A stretch of 64,000 nt of DNA from Sphingomonas phyllosphaerae (lineage in GTDB: Bacteria > Pseudomonadota > Alphaproteobacteria > Sphingomonadales > Sphingomonadaceae): NCBI GenBank assembly GCA_036946405.1, contig JAQIJC010000001.1:57501-121500 (forward strand), written 5' to 3'. The notes under the pieces are model-generated. The model was not told where the DNA came from. It was given only the letters and a program-made list of their open reading frames with translations, and did not search any database. Below, piece by piece: positions 52,868 through 62,633 of the stretch. Both the position numbers and the translations under genes were made by a program. Each line of letters opens with the position of its first letter. The stretch's first letter is position 1.

Positions 52868-53767
52868 ATGACCAATCCCGGAACCAACGTCAGCAAGTCG
52901 CTCTTCGAGATGGCGCTCGACGCGCTGCCCGACGGCGTGGTGTTGATCGATGCCGATCGGCGGGTGATCTACAGCAACGCCGCGCTGATCCGCCAATGGG
53001 GCGTCCCCGAGGAGATCGCCGCGACCCGCGACGAGCATCTGATGCTGGGCTATGCGTGCCAGCAACTTATCGACCCTGCGCAGTTCCTGAGCGAAGTGGA
53101 TCGTGTCACCCCGACGAACGAGCCGGTCGAGGACGAATTGCTGCTGCGCGACGGACGGATCCTGATGCGCCGCAGCGTGCCGTTCGTCACCGATGGCGTG
53201 TTCGCGGGGCGGCTGTGGGTGTTCTCCGACGTGACCGAGGCGCGCTCGGCGCGGCTCGACCCGCTATGCGGCATTCCCAATCGGCGCGCATATTCGATCG
53301 ACTTTCCCGCCTTCGCCGAAGCCGCGCCCGACGGCAGCGTGCGATCGGTGGGGATCGTCGATGTCGATAATTTCAAGGCGTATAACGACCTTTATGGCCA
53401 TGCCGCGGGCGATCTGGTGCTGCGCCAGATCGGCGCGTTGCTGCGCAAGCGGATCGGACATGTCGACGATCTGGCGTTCCGGATCGGCGGTGAGGAGTTC
53501 CTGATCGCGTGCCGCGTCGCGGAGGAAGGCGATGCGGTCGCGTTCTTCGAGGCGTTGCGCGCTGCGGTCGCCGGCCTCGACCTGACGCATGAAGGCAATG
53601 CGCCGCACGGCAAGGTGACGATCTCGATCGGGGTCGGCACCTTCCGCGAGCCGCAGCCCGCCAACGATTTGTTCAGCCATGTCGACGCCGCCTTGTATCG
53701 CGCCAAGCGCGACGGGCGGAACCGGATCGAGCGCGCGGGAATGGCGGCGGTGCACGCTTCGGGGTGA
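52868..53767 (+). CDS. PAS-GGDEF diguanylate cyclase
   Basis: A 299-residue soluble protein. Residues 12-125 are a PAS domain (LDALPDGVVLIDADRRVIYSNAALIRQWG, then GRLWVFSDVTEARS). The cyclase domain follows, with active-site motif GGEEF at 207-211 and VDVDNFKAYNDLYGHAAGD upstream. The inhibitory-site position reads HVDD rather than RxxD, so feedback inhibition is probably absent. There is no membrane segment. ATG 52868 is chosen; the 88-bp gap upstream probably carries its promoter. Confidence 0.9.
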   Translation: MTNPGTNVSKSLFEMALDALPDGVVLIDADRRVIYSNAALIRQWGVPEEIAATRDEHLMLGYACQQLIDPAQFLSEVDRVTPTNEPVEDELLLRDGRILMRRSVPFVTDGVFAGRLWVFSDVTEARSARLDPLCGIPNRRAYSIDFPAFAEAAPDGSVRSVGIVDVDNFKAYNDLYGHAAGDLVLRQIGALLRKRIGHVDDLAFRIGGEEFLIACRVAEEGDAVAFFEALRAAVAGLDLTHEGNAPHGKVTISIGVGTFREPQPANDLFSHVDAALYRAKRDGRNRIERAGMAAVHASG

Positions 53768-53791
53768 ATTGCACCTCCGTTGACTCCCCAA

Positions 53792-53815
53792 CCTCTCCCC
53801 TGAAGAGGAGGGGCT
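53792..53815. repeat. Half family H repeat hairpin
   Basis: CCTCTCCCCTGAAGAGGAGGGG is a compact hairpin resembling one arm of the family H element inside pccA. It lies between the convergent cyclase and permease genes and could end transcription. Confidence 0.5.
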
Positions 53816-55024
53816 TTACTCGTGGCGGAGGGCGTCGATCGGGTTGAGCGCCGCGGCGCGGCGCGCCGGGAAATAGCCGAAGACGACCCCGATCACCGCC
53901 GAAATCGCAAACGCGATCATGTTGATCTGCGGATCGAACGTCCACGGCACGTCGAGCAGCGGCGTCAGTCCGGCGATCACCGCTTGCGCGATGACCAGCC
54001 CGATCAGCCCGCCGAGGCACGACAGCACCACCGCCTCGACGAGGAATTGCAGCAGCACCTCATTCGCCACCGCGCCGATCGCAAGCCGGATGCCGATCTC
54101 GCGGGTGCGTTCGGTGACGCTGACCAGCATGATGTTCATGATCCCGATCCCGCCGACCACCAGGCTGATCGCCGCCACTGCCGCGACGATCCGCGTCAGC
54201 GCGGTGGTGGTGCCGGTCAGCGTATCGCTGATCTGCTTGGTGTCGAAGATGTTGAAATTGTCCTCGCGCCCGTCGGTGATCGTGCGCCGCTCGCGCAGCA
54301 GGTCGGTGATCGCTGACTGTACCCCGGCGGTCTGGTAGCGCTGGTCGACGCCGACCAGCATCAGCCGGATGTCGCGGTTGCCGGTGAAGCGGCGCTGCAC
54401 CGCCTTGATCGGCATGATGACGACATCGTCCTGATCGCCGCCGAACCCGGCCTGCCCGCGCGTGCTGAGCGTGCCGATCACGTCGCAGCTGACATCGCCG
54501 AGCCGGAAGCGCTCGCCGACCGCCTCGCCGCCGCGGAACAGGTTCTGGCGGACGGTATTGCCGATGATGCACACCGCCTTGCCGGCCTGTTCCTCGGGCG
54601 TGGTCCAGTAGCGCCCGCTGGCGAGCGGCCACGGCTGAACCTGGAAATAGGCGGCGGTGGTGCCGTTGATCGTCGTCGACCAGTTCGCGCCCTCGTAGAT
54701 CGCGGTCGCGCTGGCCTGCGCCTGCGGGGCGACCGCGGTGACGCCGGCGATCTGGGTCGCGATCGCGGTCACGTCCTCGGGGGTGAAGTCGGGCGGGCGT
54801 GGGCCGCCGCCGCCGCGGCCAAAGCCCTGTCCGGGGCGGATCTGGAGGATGTTGGTGCCGAGCGCGGCGATCTGCGACTGCACCGCCGCGGTGGTCGCCT
54901 TGCCGAGCGTCACCATCGTCACCACCGCGCCGACGCCGATGACGATGCCGAGGATCGTCAGGAACGAGCGCAGGATGTGGCGTCGGATCGAGCGCAGCGC
55001 GAGAAGGAGCGTGGTGCCGAACAT
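53816..55024 (-). CDS. MacB-like ABC transporter permease
   Basis: A 402-residue permease. The N-terminal helix ([33 protein letters not shown]) and the three C-terminal helices ([27 protein letters not shown]) frame a periplasmic domain, the FtsX/MacB topology. The ATPase is a separate gene here (55229-55951), unlike E. coli MacB where they are fused. With the adaptor and outer membrane channel genes it forms a tripartite exporter for macrolides, peptides or siderophores. Confidence 0.9.
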   Translation of the reverse strand: MFGTTLLLALRSIRRHILRSFLTILGIVIGVGAVVTMVTLGKATTAAVQSQIAALGTNILQIRPGQGFGRGGGGPRPPDFTPEDVTAIATQIAGVTAVAPQAQASATAIYEGANWSTTINGTTAAYFQVQPWPLASGRYWTTPEEQAGKAVCIIGNTVRQNLFRGGEAVGERFRLGDVSCDVIGTLSTRGQAGFGGDQDDVVIMPIKAVQRRFTGNRDIRLMLVGVDQRYQTAGVQSAITDLLRERRTITDGREDNFNIFDTKQISDTLTGTTTALTRIVAAVAAISLVVGGIGIMNIMLVSVTERTREIGIRLAIGAVANEVLLQFLVEAVVLSCLGGLIGLVIAQAVIAGLTPLLDVPWTFDPQINMIAFAISAVIGVVFGYFPARRAAALNPIDALRHE

Positions 55025-55031
55025 GTTATTG

Positions 55032-55215
55032 CCCTCTCCCCTGGACAGGGGAGAGGATAGCGCAGCTTGCGAGCTTGCTCGCTAGCGAAGCTTGGTGAGG
55101 GGTCGAGCGCGCCTTCGGCGCGCGCGGCGCTGCGCGCCGCTGACCCCTCACCCAACTGCGACTAGGCGGCAGAGCCGCCAAGTCTCCGTAACCCTCTCCC
55201 CTTTCAGGGGCGAGG
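55032..55215. repeat. Family F palindromic repeat (uninterrupted copy)
   Basis: CCCTCTCCCCTGGACAGGGG and CCCCTTTCAGGGGCGAGGG are the ends; GTGAGGGGTC and GACCCCTCAC pair inside around a GCGCGC-rich centre. CTAG at 55162-55165 is the equivalent of the site where the MITE-like element entered the other copy. It lies inside the efflux operon. Confidence 0.83.
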
Positions 55216-55228
55216 GACGTGAAAACCT

Positions 55229-55940
<712 letters not shown>

Positions 55941-55951
<11 letters not shown>

Positions 55952-57311
55952 GCGACCGGCCGCCCTTCGCCGCGCCGCCCGCACCGCCGGCGCTTTCGCC
56001 CGCCGCAAGCTGCCCGGTGATGACCTGCTGCCCCGGCTGGAGCGCGCCGGCGGTCACCTCGGTCAGCGTGCCGTTGGTGTCGCCGGTCGTCACCTGCACC
56101 GGCTGCGGCGTGCCGTCCACGCCCTTGACGTAGACGGTCTGCGTCGCGCCGCGCCCGAGCGTCGCACTGCGCTCGGCACGGTTGCGGCGCGGCGGGCCAG
56201 CGAGGATCGTGCCGGTGATCCCCTCGCGCTTGCCCCCGCTCGCGCTCGGCTTGAAACGGAAGGCGGCGTTGGGGACGAGCAGCACGTTCTGTCGGTCGGC
56301 GGTGACGATATCGGCAGTCGCGGTCATGCCGGGGCGCAGCTGTAACGTCGGGTTGGCGACGGTCAGGTCGGCGGCATAGGACACCACCTGCCCGGAGGTG
56401 CTGGTGCTGCTGGTGCTGCTCGACGACGAGGACGTCGCGTTGCTGACGGTCAGGTTTGAGCCGAGATCGACGCGGGTGATCGCCGCGGGGAAGGTCTTGC
56501 CGGGGAAGGCGTCGACGGTGAAGGTCGCCTTCTGCCCGACCTGCACCTCGCCGACATCGGCCTCGTCGATCGCCACCTCCAGCTTCATGCGCGTCAGGTC
56601 TTCGGCGATGACGAACAAGGTCGGGGTGTTGAACGACGCCGCAACGGTCTGGCCGGGATCGACCTGTCGTGCGAGCACCACGCCATTGACCGGCGAGCGG
56701 ATGATCGCGCGCGCGCGCTGCGTCTGCTGCTGCGACAATTGCGCGCGCGCGGCGGTGACGTTCGCCTCGGCGACGTTGAGTGCGGCGCGGGCGCGCTGCG
56801 CATCGGCCTGCCCGGTCTGAAGCTCGGTCTTGGAGGGCACGCGGCCCTTCGACAGCCGATAGACCTCGTTGAGTCGCGCGAGCTGCGCCTGCGATTCGGC
56901 GAGCGTCGCGCGTGCCTGCGCGACCTGTGCTTCGTTGGCGGCGAGCGTCGCCTTGGCGGCGTTGATCTGGTCATCGATCTGCTCGGGGTCGATCAGCGCG
57001 AGCGGCTGCCCGGCGGTGACGCGGTCGTTGACGTCGACCACCACCTTGGTGACGAGCCCCGACAGCTGCGAGCCGACCGTGACCTGATTGGTGGGCGCCA
57101 GCTTGCCGGTCGCCGATACCGAGACAGTCAGCCGCCCGCGCGTCACCGGCGTGGTGGCATAATCGACCTTGTCGGGATCGCCGAACACGCAGCGCGACAG
57201 CAGCAGCCCGACCAGCACGACGGCGGCGAGCACCAGCAGCCACTTGCCCCAGCGCCGCCACGCCGGCTGCGGCTTCACACCGAGGAAATCGTCGAGATTG
57301 GGGTCGGCCAT
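55941..57311 (-). CDS. MacA-like periplasmic adaptor subunit
   Basis: A 456-residue membrane fusion protein. One N-terminal membrane helix (WLLVLAAVVLVGLLLSRCVF) anchors it. Lipoyl-like and hairpin segments follow (SVSATGKLAPTNQVTVGSQLSGLV, then a long alanine/glutamine coiled coil). A nine-serine-rich loop (NATSSSSSSTSSTSTSGQ) is inserted in the beta-barrel region and looks like a variable linker. The C-terminal tail is rich in glycine. Its start touches the channel gene stop (TGATG). Confidence 0.9.
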
Positions 57312-58834
57312 CAGGGATTTCCGTCCGTAGGGGCTGGCGTCGGGGCGGGTTGGGCGAGCGTCGGCGCGGCGGCGACGCGCGGCGGGGCGGTCGGCACGGT
57401 CGTGCTGTCCCAGCCGCCGCCGAGCGCGGCGAAGAGCTGGACCAGCGCGGTTGCCTCGTCGGCGCGCGCCTGTGCCGCGCTGTTGCGGGTGGTGAGCAGC
57501 GTCGCTTCCTGCTGGCTGAGCGTCGTGAAGTCGCTCAAGCCGCTCCGATACTGTTCGCGCGACAGCAGCGCGGCGTTACCGGCGGCTTCATAGGCGACGG
57601 CCAGCTCGCGCTCGCGGCGGTCGGCGGTGTCGAGCGCGACGACGGCGTTCTCGACATCCTCCAGCGCGGTGAGGACGGTCCCCTTGTAGGCGGCGAGCGC
57701 GGCATCGGCGGCCGCCTCCTGCCCGCGCACCTGGCTGCGCAGCCGGCCGCCGTTGAAGATCGCCTGCGTCAGCCCCGCGAACAGCCCGCCCGTCACGGTG
57801 TCGAGCAGCGAGCCGACCGTATTGGCGCGCGCGTTGATGTTCCCGCTGAACGTGAAGTTCGGGTAGAGCGCGGCCTGCGCGACGCCGATCTGCGCGGTGG
57901 CGGCGGCGAGCGCGCGCTCGGCGCCGCGCACGTCGGGGCGCTGGCGGAGCACGTCGGCGGGGATGCCGATCCCGGCAGGCGGCGTTCCGGTCGGGATTGC
58001 GCGCACCGCGGCGAGCAACGGCTTGAGCGCGCCGGGCGCCTGCGCGGTCAGCACGCCGAGCCGCGAGACGGCGGCGTTATATTGCTGTTCGAGCGTCGGG
58101 ATCGTCGCCGCGGTCTGGGCGCGCTGCTGCCGCGCCTGCTCCTGATCGAGCGACGAGACGAGGCCGGCCTGCAACCGGAAGCCGGCGATCTCGAGATTGT
58201 CCTCCTGCAACGCCAGGCTGGCGCGCGCATTGGCGAGTTGCTGCTGGTAGAGCCGCGCGAGGATATAGTTGCGCGCGGTTTCCTGCTGGACGGTCAGCAG
58301 CGCGGCGGCATAGTCGAAGCCCGACGCCTCATATTGCGCGCGGCTCGCCTCGATCGTGCGGCGCACCTCGCCGAACAGGCCGAGCTGATAGGAGGCGCTG
58401 CCGCCGACCGAGAAATTGTTCGCGCCGCCGCCGCCGCCGATGTTCTGGACCGTGCCGTCGGGGAGCGTGATCGTCTGCCCGCCGCCGCGCAGCGTCTCCG
58501 AGCGGCTGTAGCCGGTGTTGCCGCTGAGCGTCGGCAGCAGGTCGGCGCGGCTCTGCACCAGCGCCTCGCGCGCCTGCCGCAGCCGGGCGACCGCCTGTGC
58601 GACATCGGTGTTCGCGGCCGATGCCTGTTCGACCAACTGCCCGAGCACCGGATCGTCGAACCGCTGCCACCAGCGCGTCAGATCCTCGGGCGTCGGCGCG
58701 GCGCGCACCGAATAGCCGGCGGGCACCGCCAGCTCGGCGGCGGCGGGCGGACGATAATCGGGGCCGACGGTGCAGCCGGCCGCCGCCAGCGCCATCGTCG
58801 TGCAGAGAAGAACGCGCCTCATATCGTCGTGCAT
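57311..58834 (-). CDS. Outer membrane efflux lipoprotein (NodT/OprM family)
   Basis: A 507-residue TolC-type channel. A lipobox (LAAAGC) ends the signal sequence, as in NodT proteins. The paired coiled-coil repeats are visible (ANTDVAQAVARLRQAREALVQSRADLLPTLSGN, QRPDVRGAERALAAATAQIGVAQAALYPNFTFSG, YRSGLSDFTTLSQQEATLL). ATG 58834 and an ATG at 58822 are both possible. It is the first gene of a channel-adaptor-ATPase-permease operon. Confidence 0.92.
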   Translation of the reverse strand: MHDDMRRVLLCTTMALAAAGCTVGPDYRPPAAAELAVPAGYSVRAAPTPEDLTRWWQRFDDPVLGQLVEQASAANTDVAQAVARLRQAREALVQSRADLLPTLSGNTGYSRSETLRGGGQTITLPDGTVQNIGGGGGANNFSVGGSASYQLGLFGEVRRTIEASRAQYEASGFDYAAALLTVQQETARNYILARLYQQQLANARASLALQEDNLEIAGFRLQAGLVSSLDQEQARQQRAQTAATIPTLEQQYNAAVSRLGVLTAQAPGALKPLLAAVRAIPTGTPPAGIGIPADVLRQRPDVRGAERALAAATAQIGVAQAALYPNFTFSGNINARANTVGSLLDTVTGGLFAGLTQAIFNGGRLRSQVRGQEAAADAALAAYKGTVLTALEDVENAVVALDTADRRERELAVAYEAAGNAALLSREQYRSGLSDFTTLSQQEATLLTTRNSAAQARADEATALVQLFAALGGGWDSTTVPTAPPRVAAAPTLAQPAPTPAPTDGNP

Positions 58835-58891
58835 GACGCACGCATAAGGCGCGCGTCCAGCGCTAATATGTCGCGATATGTCGCGGCGGCA

Positions 58892-60973
58892 TCATTCCAG
58901 CTCGAGAATGACCTGATCGACCGCCAGACTGTCGCCGGCCTGCGCCTGCACCGCGGCGACGGTGCCGGATTTCTCGGCGCGCAGAATGTTCTCCATCTTC
59001 ATCGCCTCGACCACCGCCAGCGGCTGCCCGGCCTCGACCCGGTCGCCCTTCGCCACGTCGAGGCGGACGAGCAGCCCCGGCATCGGCGCGATCAGGAATT
59101 TCGACAGGTCGGGCGGGACCTTCTCGATCAGATGCGCGGCATAAGGCGCGACATGCGCGGGCAGCACGCGGACCTTGTGGCGTGCGCCGCGCGCGGTGAG
59201 CGTGAAGCCGTCGCGACCCTTGGCGATCGCGACGGTCAGCGGGTTGTCGCCGTCGACCTGCGCGGTGCGTGCGCCGGGGGCGTATCCGATCGTCGCGTCG
59301 AGCGGGGTGCCGTCGACGGTCACGCGGCCATCGCGGATCGTGATGTGATGATCCTGGCCATCGACGCGCGCCACCCAGTCGGCGGGTGCGGACAGGACAT
59401 GGCCGAGCTGCCCGTCAACCAGCCGTGCGCGCGTCACCTGTGCATGCGCCGCGACCGCGCCGACCGCGGCGAGCGTCGTCTTGAGCGCCAGGCTGGCGGG
59501 CGCACCGTGGAAGCCGTCGGGATATTCCTCGGCGATGAAGCCGGTGGTGATCTCGCCCGAGCGGAAGCGCGGGTGCTGCATCAGCGCCGACAGGAAATGC
59601 AGGTTCGTCCCCGGCCCTTGAATCGTGAACGCGTCGAGCGCGGCGACCTGCGCGTCGATCGCGGCCTCTCGGGTCGGCGCCCAGGTGACGAGCTTGGCGA
59701 TCATCGGGTCGTAGAACATGCTGACCTCGCCACCCTCGGCGACACCGTCGTCGACGCGGACCCTCACAAGCCCCTCCCCCTTGGGGGAGGGGTTGGGGTG
59801 GGGCGTGTCCGCGAGCGCCGGTCTCGGTGAGACTTCCCCCACCCCTAGCCCCTCCCCTGAAGGGGAGGGGGATTGCGCCGGCGGCGCGTAGCGCACCAGC
59901 CGGCCGATGCTCGGGAGGAAGCCGCGGTACGGGTCTTCGGCATAGACGCGATTTTCGATCGACCAGCCGTCGAGCCGCACATCGTCCTGACCGAACGACA
60001 GCTTTTCGCCGGCCGCGACGCGGATCATCTGTTCGACCAGATCGAGCCCGGTGATCTCCTCGGTCACCGGATGCTCGACTTGCAGCCGGGTATTCATCTC
60101 GAGGAAGTAGAAGCTTTCGCCGGTCGGGTCAGCGCCCGAGACGATCAGCTCGACCGTGCCCGCGCTGTAATAGCCGACCGCGCGCGCGAGCGCGACGGCC
60201 TGCTCGCCCATCGCGCGGCGCATCTGTGGCGTAACGAACGGTGACGGCGCTTCCTCCACGACCTTCTGGTGGCGGCGCTGGATCGAGCATTCGCGCTCGT
60301 TGAGGTAGACGATGTTGCCGTGCTGGTCGCCGAGCAGCTGGATCTCGATATGGCGCGGGCTTTCGATGAACTTCTCGATGAACACGCGGTCGTCGCCGAA
60401 CGACGCCAGTCCCTCGCGCTTGGTCGCCTCGAAGCCGTCGCGGACGTCCTGCTCGCTCCACGCCAGCCGCATCCCCTTGCCGCCGCCGCCAGCGCTGGCC
60501 TTCATCATCACCGGGAAGCCGATCTCGGCGGCGATCCGCACCGCCTCGTCGGTGTCGGCGATCTCGCCGAGATAGCCGGGGACGACATTGACTCCCGCCG
60601 CCTTGGCGAGCTTCTTCGATTCGATCTTGTCACCCATCGCGGCGATCGCGTTGGGCGGCGGGCCGACGAAGGCGATCCCGGCGTCGGCGCAGGCGCGCGC
60701 GAAGCTCTCGCGTTCGGAGAGGAAGCCATAGCCGGGATGGATGCAGTCCGCGCCGGTTTCCCTGGCGGCGAGCAGGATCAGGTCGGCCTTGAGATAGCTG
60801 TCCGCCGCCGGTGCCGGCCCGAGCCGCACCGCCTCGTCCGCCATCAGGACATGCGGGCTACGCGCGTCGGCGTCCGAATAGACCGCGACGGTGGCGATGC
60901 CCATCTTCTTGGCGGTGCGGAACACCCGGCACGCGATCTCGCCGCGGTTGGCGACCAGGATCTTCTTGAACAA
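58892..60973 (-). CDS. pccA: Propionyl/acetyl-CoA carboxylase alpha subunit (biotin carboxylase and biotin carrier)
   Basis: A 693-residue subunit. The biotin carboxylase part covers residues 1-445 (ILVANRGEIACRVFRTAKKMG, MKASAGGGGKGMRLA, FLEMNTRLQVEHPVTEEITG). A linker domain follows, and the C-terminal carrier domain has the biotinyl lysine in VEAMKMEN. The start is TTG 60973 with AGGAGAGG four bases upstream. Close to residue 370 to 405 there is an insertion of about 35 residues (QSPSPSGEGLGVGEV... to ...PSPKGEGL) that is the translation of a palindromic repeat. With bioB and the mutase it belongs to propionyl-CoA catabolism. Confidence 0.92.
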   Translation of the reverse strand: MFKKILVANRGEIACRVFRTAKKMGIATVAVYSDADARSPHVLMADEAVRLGPAPAADSYLKADLILLAARETGADCIHPGYGFLSERESFARACADAGIAFVGPPPNAIAAMGDKIESKKLAKAAGVNVVPGYLGEIADTDEAVRIAAEIGFPVMMKASAGGGGKGMRLAWSEQDVRDGFEATKREGLASFGDDRVFIEKFIESPRHIEIQLLGDQHGNIVYLNERECSIQRRHQKVVEEAPSPFVTPQMRRAMGEQAVALARAVGYYSAGTVELIVSGADPTGESFYFLEMNTRLQVEHPVTEEITGLDLVEQMIRVAAGEKLSFGQDDVRLDGWSIENRVYAEDPYRGFLPSIGRLVRYAPPAQSPSPSGEGLGVGEVSPRPALADTPHPNPSPKGEGLVRVRVDDGVAEGGEVSMFYDPMIAKLVTWAPTREAAIDAQVAALDAFTIQGPGTNLHFLSALMQHPRFRSGEITTGFIAEEYPDGFHGAPASLALKTTLAAVGAVAAHAQVTRARLVDGQLGHVLSAPADWVARVDGQDHHITIRDGRVTVDGTPLDATIGYAPGARTAQVDGDNPLTVAIAKGRDGFTLTARGARHKVRVLPAHVAPYAAHLIEKVPPDLSKFLIAPMPGLLVRLDVAKGDRVEAGQPLAVVEAMKMENILRAEKSGTVAAVQAQAGDSLAVDQVILELE
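59769..59873. repeat. Family H palindrome inserted in frame within pccA
   Basis: CCCCTCCCCCTTGGGGGAGGGG at the left is matched by CCCCTCCCCTGAAGGGGAGGGG at the right, with TTGGGGTGGGG and CCCCCACCCCTAG inside. The segment is 105 bp, a multiple of three, and is read through as about 35 codons between the YAPP and VRVRVDDGV segments of the biotin carboxylase domain. Confidence 0.82.
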
Positions 60974-60996
60974 CGGCCTCTCCTGTTTTCGTTCTT

Positions 60997-61128
60997 CGTC
61001 GCCCCTGCGCAGGCAGGGCCTATGTCTGTTTGGTCGTTCGGTGCCGGGTGACACAGGCACGCCGCTGCCGTGTCACACCGCCCGCCTCATTCGACAGACA
61101 TGGGCCCCTGCCTGCGCAGGGGCGACGG
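60997..61128. repeat. Family D palindromic repeat
   Basis: CGTCGCCCCTGCGCAGGCAG and CTGCCTGCGCAGGGGCGACG are the ends; GTGACACAGGC and GCCGTGTCAC pair inside. It fills the gap between bioB and pccA. Confidence 0.83.
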
Positions 61129-61132
61129 TAGT

Positions 61133-62149
61133 TCACTCCGCCGCCTCGCACACCCGCATCGGCTCGGGCGCTTCCATCGGGCGCACGCCGAGTTTTGCGA
61201 ACAGCGCCGCGTCGGCGCTGTCGCCGCGGTTGCCGGCGGTCAGCAGTTTGTCGCCGGTGAAGATCGAGTTCGCGCCCGCCATGAAGCACAAGGCCTGCGT
61301 CGCCTCGCCCATGCTCTCGCGCCCGGCCGACAGCCGCACCATGCTGAGCGGCATCGTGATCCGCGCGACCGCGACGGTGCGGACGAATTCGATATCGTCG
61401 ATCTTGGCGAGCGGCGTGTCGGCGAGCATGTCGCCGAGCACCGTGCCCTTGACCGGCACCAACGCATTGACCGGCACGCTCTCCGGGTGGCGCGGCAGCG
61501 TCGCCAGCGCATGGACGAAGCCGACGCGATCGGCGCGCGTCTCGCCCATCCCGACGATCCCGCCGCAGCAGACGTTGATCCCCGCTGAACGGACGTTCTC
61601 GAGCGTGTCGAGCCGCTCGCCGAACGTCCGCGTGGTGATGACGTCGCCATAGCGCTCGGGCGAGGTGTCGATGTTGTGGTTGTAATAGTCCAGCCCCGCT
61701 TCGCCGAGCCGCTGCGCCTGTTCCGGCGTCAGCATCCCCAGCGTCATGCAGGTTTCCATCCCCATGCCGCGCACGCCCGCGATCATCTGGATGATCGCGT
61801 CCATGTCGCGGTCCTTGGGGTTGCGCCACGCCGCGCCCATGCAGAAGCGCTGCGAGCCGGCGTCCTTCGCCTCGGCGGCGCGCTGCAACACCGCCTGCAC
61901 GTCCATCAGCTTGGTCGCCTTGACCCCGCTCTCCGCCGCGACCGATTGCGAACAATAGCCGCAATCCTCCGGGCAGCCGCCGGTCTTGATCGACAGCAAG
62001 GTGCAGAGCTGCACCTCCGACGGCGCGTGGTGCGCGCGGTGGACGGTCTGCGCGCGGTACATCAATTCGTCGAACGGCAGGTCGAACAGGTCGGCGATCT
62101 CGTCGCGCGTCCAGTCGGTGCGGGTCGTCGTCTCGGTCAGCGTTGCCAC
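61133..62149 (-). CDS. bioB: Biotin synthase
   Basis: A 338-residue radical SAM enzyme that inserts sulfur into dethiobiotin. The radical SAM cysteines are C59, C63 and C66 ([13 protein letters not shown]). The cysteines and arginine for the second 2Fe-2S cluster lie in [18 protein letters not shown] and [13 protein letters not shown], with LSAGRESM near the end. GTG 62149 overlaps the preceding lprI-like gene by 13 bases. Placement next to a biotin enzyme gene suggests it supplies that carboxylase. Confidence 0.94.
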   Translation of the reverse strand: MATLTETTTRTDWTRDEIADLFDLPFDELMYRAQTVHRAHHAPSEVQLCTLLSIKTGGCPEDCGYCSQSVAAESGVKATKLMDVQAVLQRAAEAKDAGSQRFCMGAAWRNPKDRDMDAIIQMIAGVRGMGMETCMTLGMLTPEQAQRLGEAGLDYYNHNIDTSPERYGDVITTRTFGERLDTLENVRSAGINVCCGGIVGMGETRADRVGFVHALATLPRHPESVPVNALVPVKGTVLGDMLADTPLAKIDDIEFVRTVAVARITMPLSMVRLSAGRESMGEATQALCFMAGANSIFTGDKLLTAGNRGDSADAALFAKLGVRPMEAPEPMRVCEAAE

Positions 62150-62502
62150 ATCAGGTCCTTCAATTGCGTGGTGCGCTCCTTGGTGAGCCGCGCCAGACAC
62201 TGCAAGCGCGCCATCGGCTGGAGCGAGCCGCCGGCGAACTCGCCGCCTTCGATCGTGCACTGTTTGTCGCGGAACGCCAGCCACGCGCGCTGGCTGGCGA
62301 GCGTCGTCGCGGCATAGCCGAAGCCGTCGCGCGCGGTGGCGTCGCGGCGCTTCATCGCGGCATAGGTGCGCGGCCATTGCGCGTTCATCGCGGCGTCGGC
62401 GCTCGTGTAGCTGGCGGCGGCCTGCGCGTTCATGTCCGCCTGCGTCTGCGCGGCGGCGGGGGTGGAAAGCAGCGATGCTGCCACTGCCATCACCCCCACC
62501 AT
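62137..62502 (-). CDS. LprI-like small secreted protein (DUF1311)
   Basis: A 121-residue protein with signal peptide [19 protein letters not shown]. The mature part has two cysteines in [36 protein letters not shown], the LprI/DUF1311 pattern (lysozyme inhibitor family). ATG 62502 is preceded by GGGGTGACGGTA, which is part of a family E palindrome. A GTG at 62637, overlapping the mutase stop as GTGA, is in frame through the palindrome and may be the ancestral start. Location between scpA and bioB is odd for an envelope protein. Confidence 0.78.
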   Translation of the reverse strand: MVGVMAVAASLLSTPAAAQTQADMNAQAAASYTSADAAMNAQWPRTYAAMKRRDATARDGFGYAATTLASQRAWLAFRDKQCTIEGGEFAGGSLQPMARLQCLARLTKERTTQLKDLMWQR

Positions 62503-62504
62503 TA

Positions 62505-62598
62505 CCGTCACCCCGGCGGAGGCCGGGGCCCAGTTGGGAGGCGTTCCCGCATCTCGCGAGCGGCCTTTAACTGGGCCCCGGCGTTCGCCGGGGTGGCG
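62505..62598. repeat. Family E palindromic repeat at the start of the lprI-like gene
   Basis: CGTCACCCCGGCGGAGGCCGG and CCCCGGCGTTCGCCGGGGTGG are the ends, with CCCAGTT and AACTGGG inside. Its left end provides the ribosome-site-like GGGGTGA of the neighbouring gene. Confidence 0.83.
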
Positions 62599-62633
62599 AA
62601 GAAAGGAAGGGTGACGACTGTTCGTATAACCGA

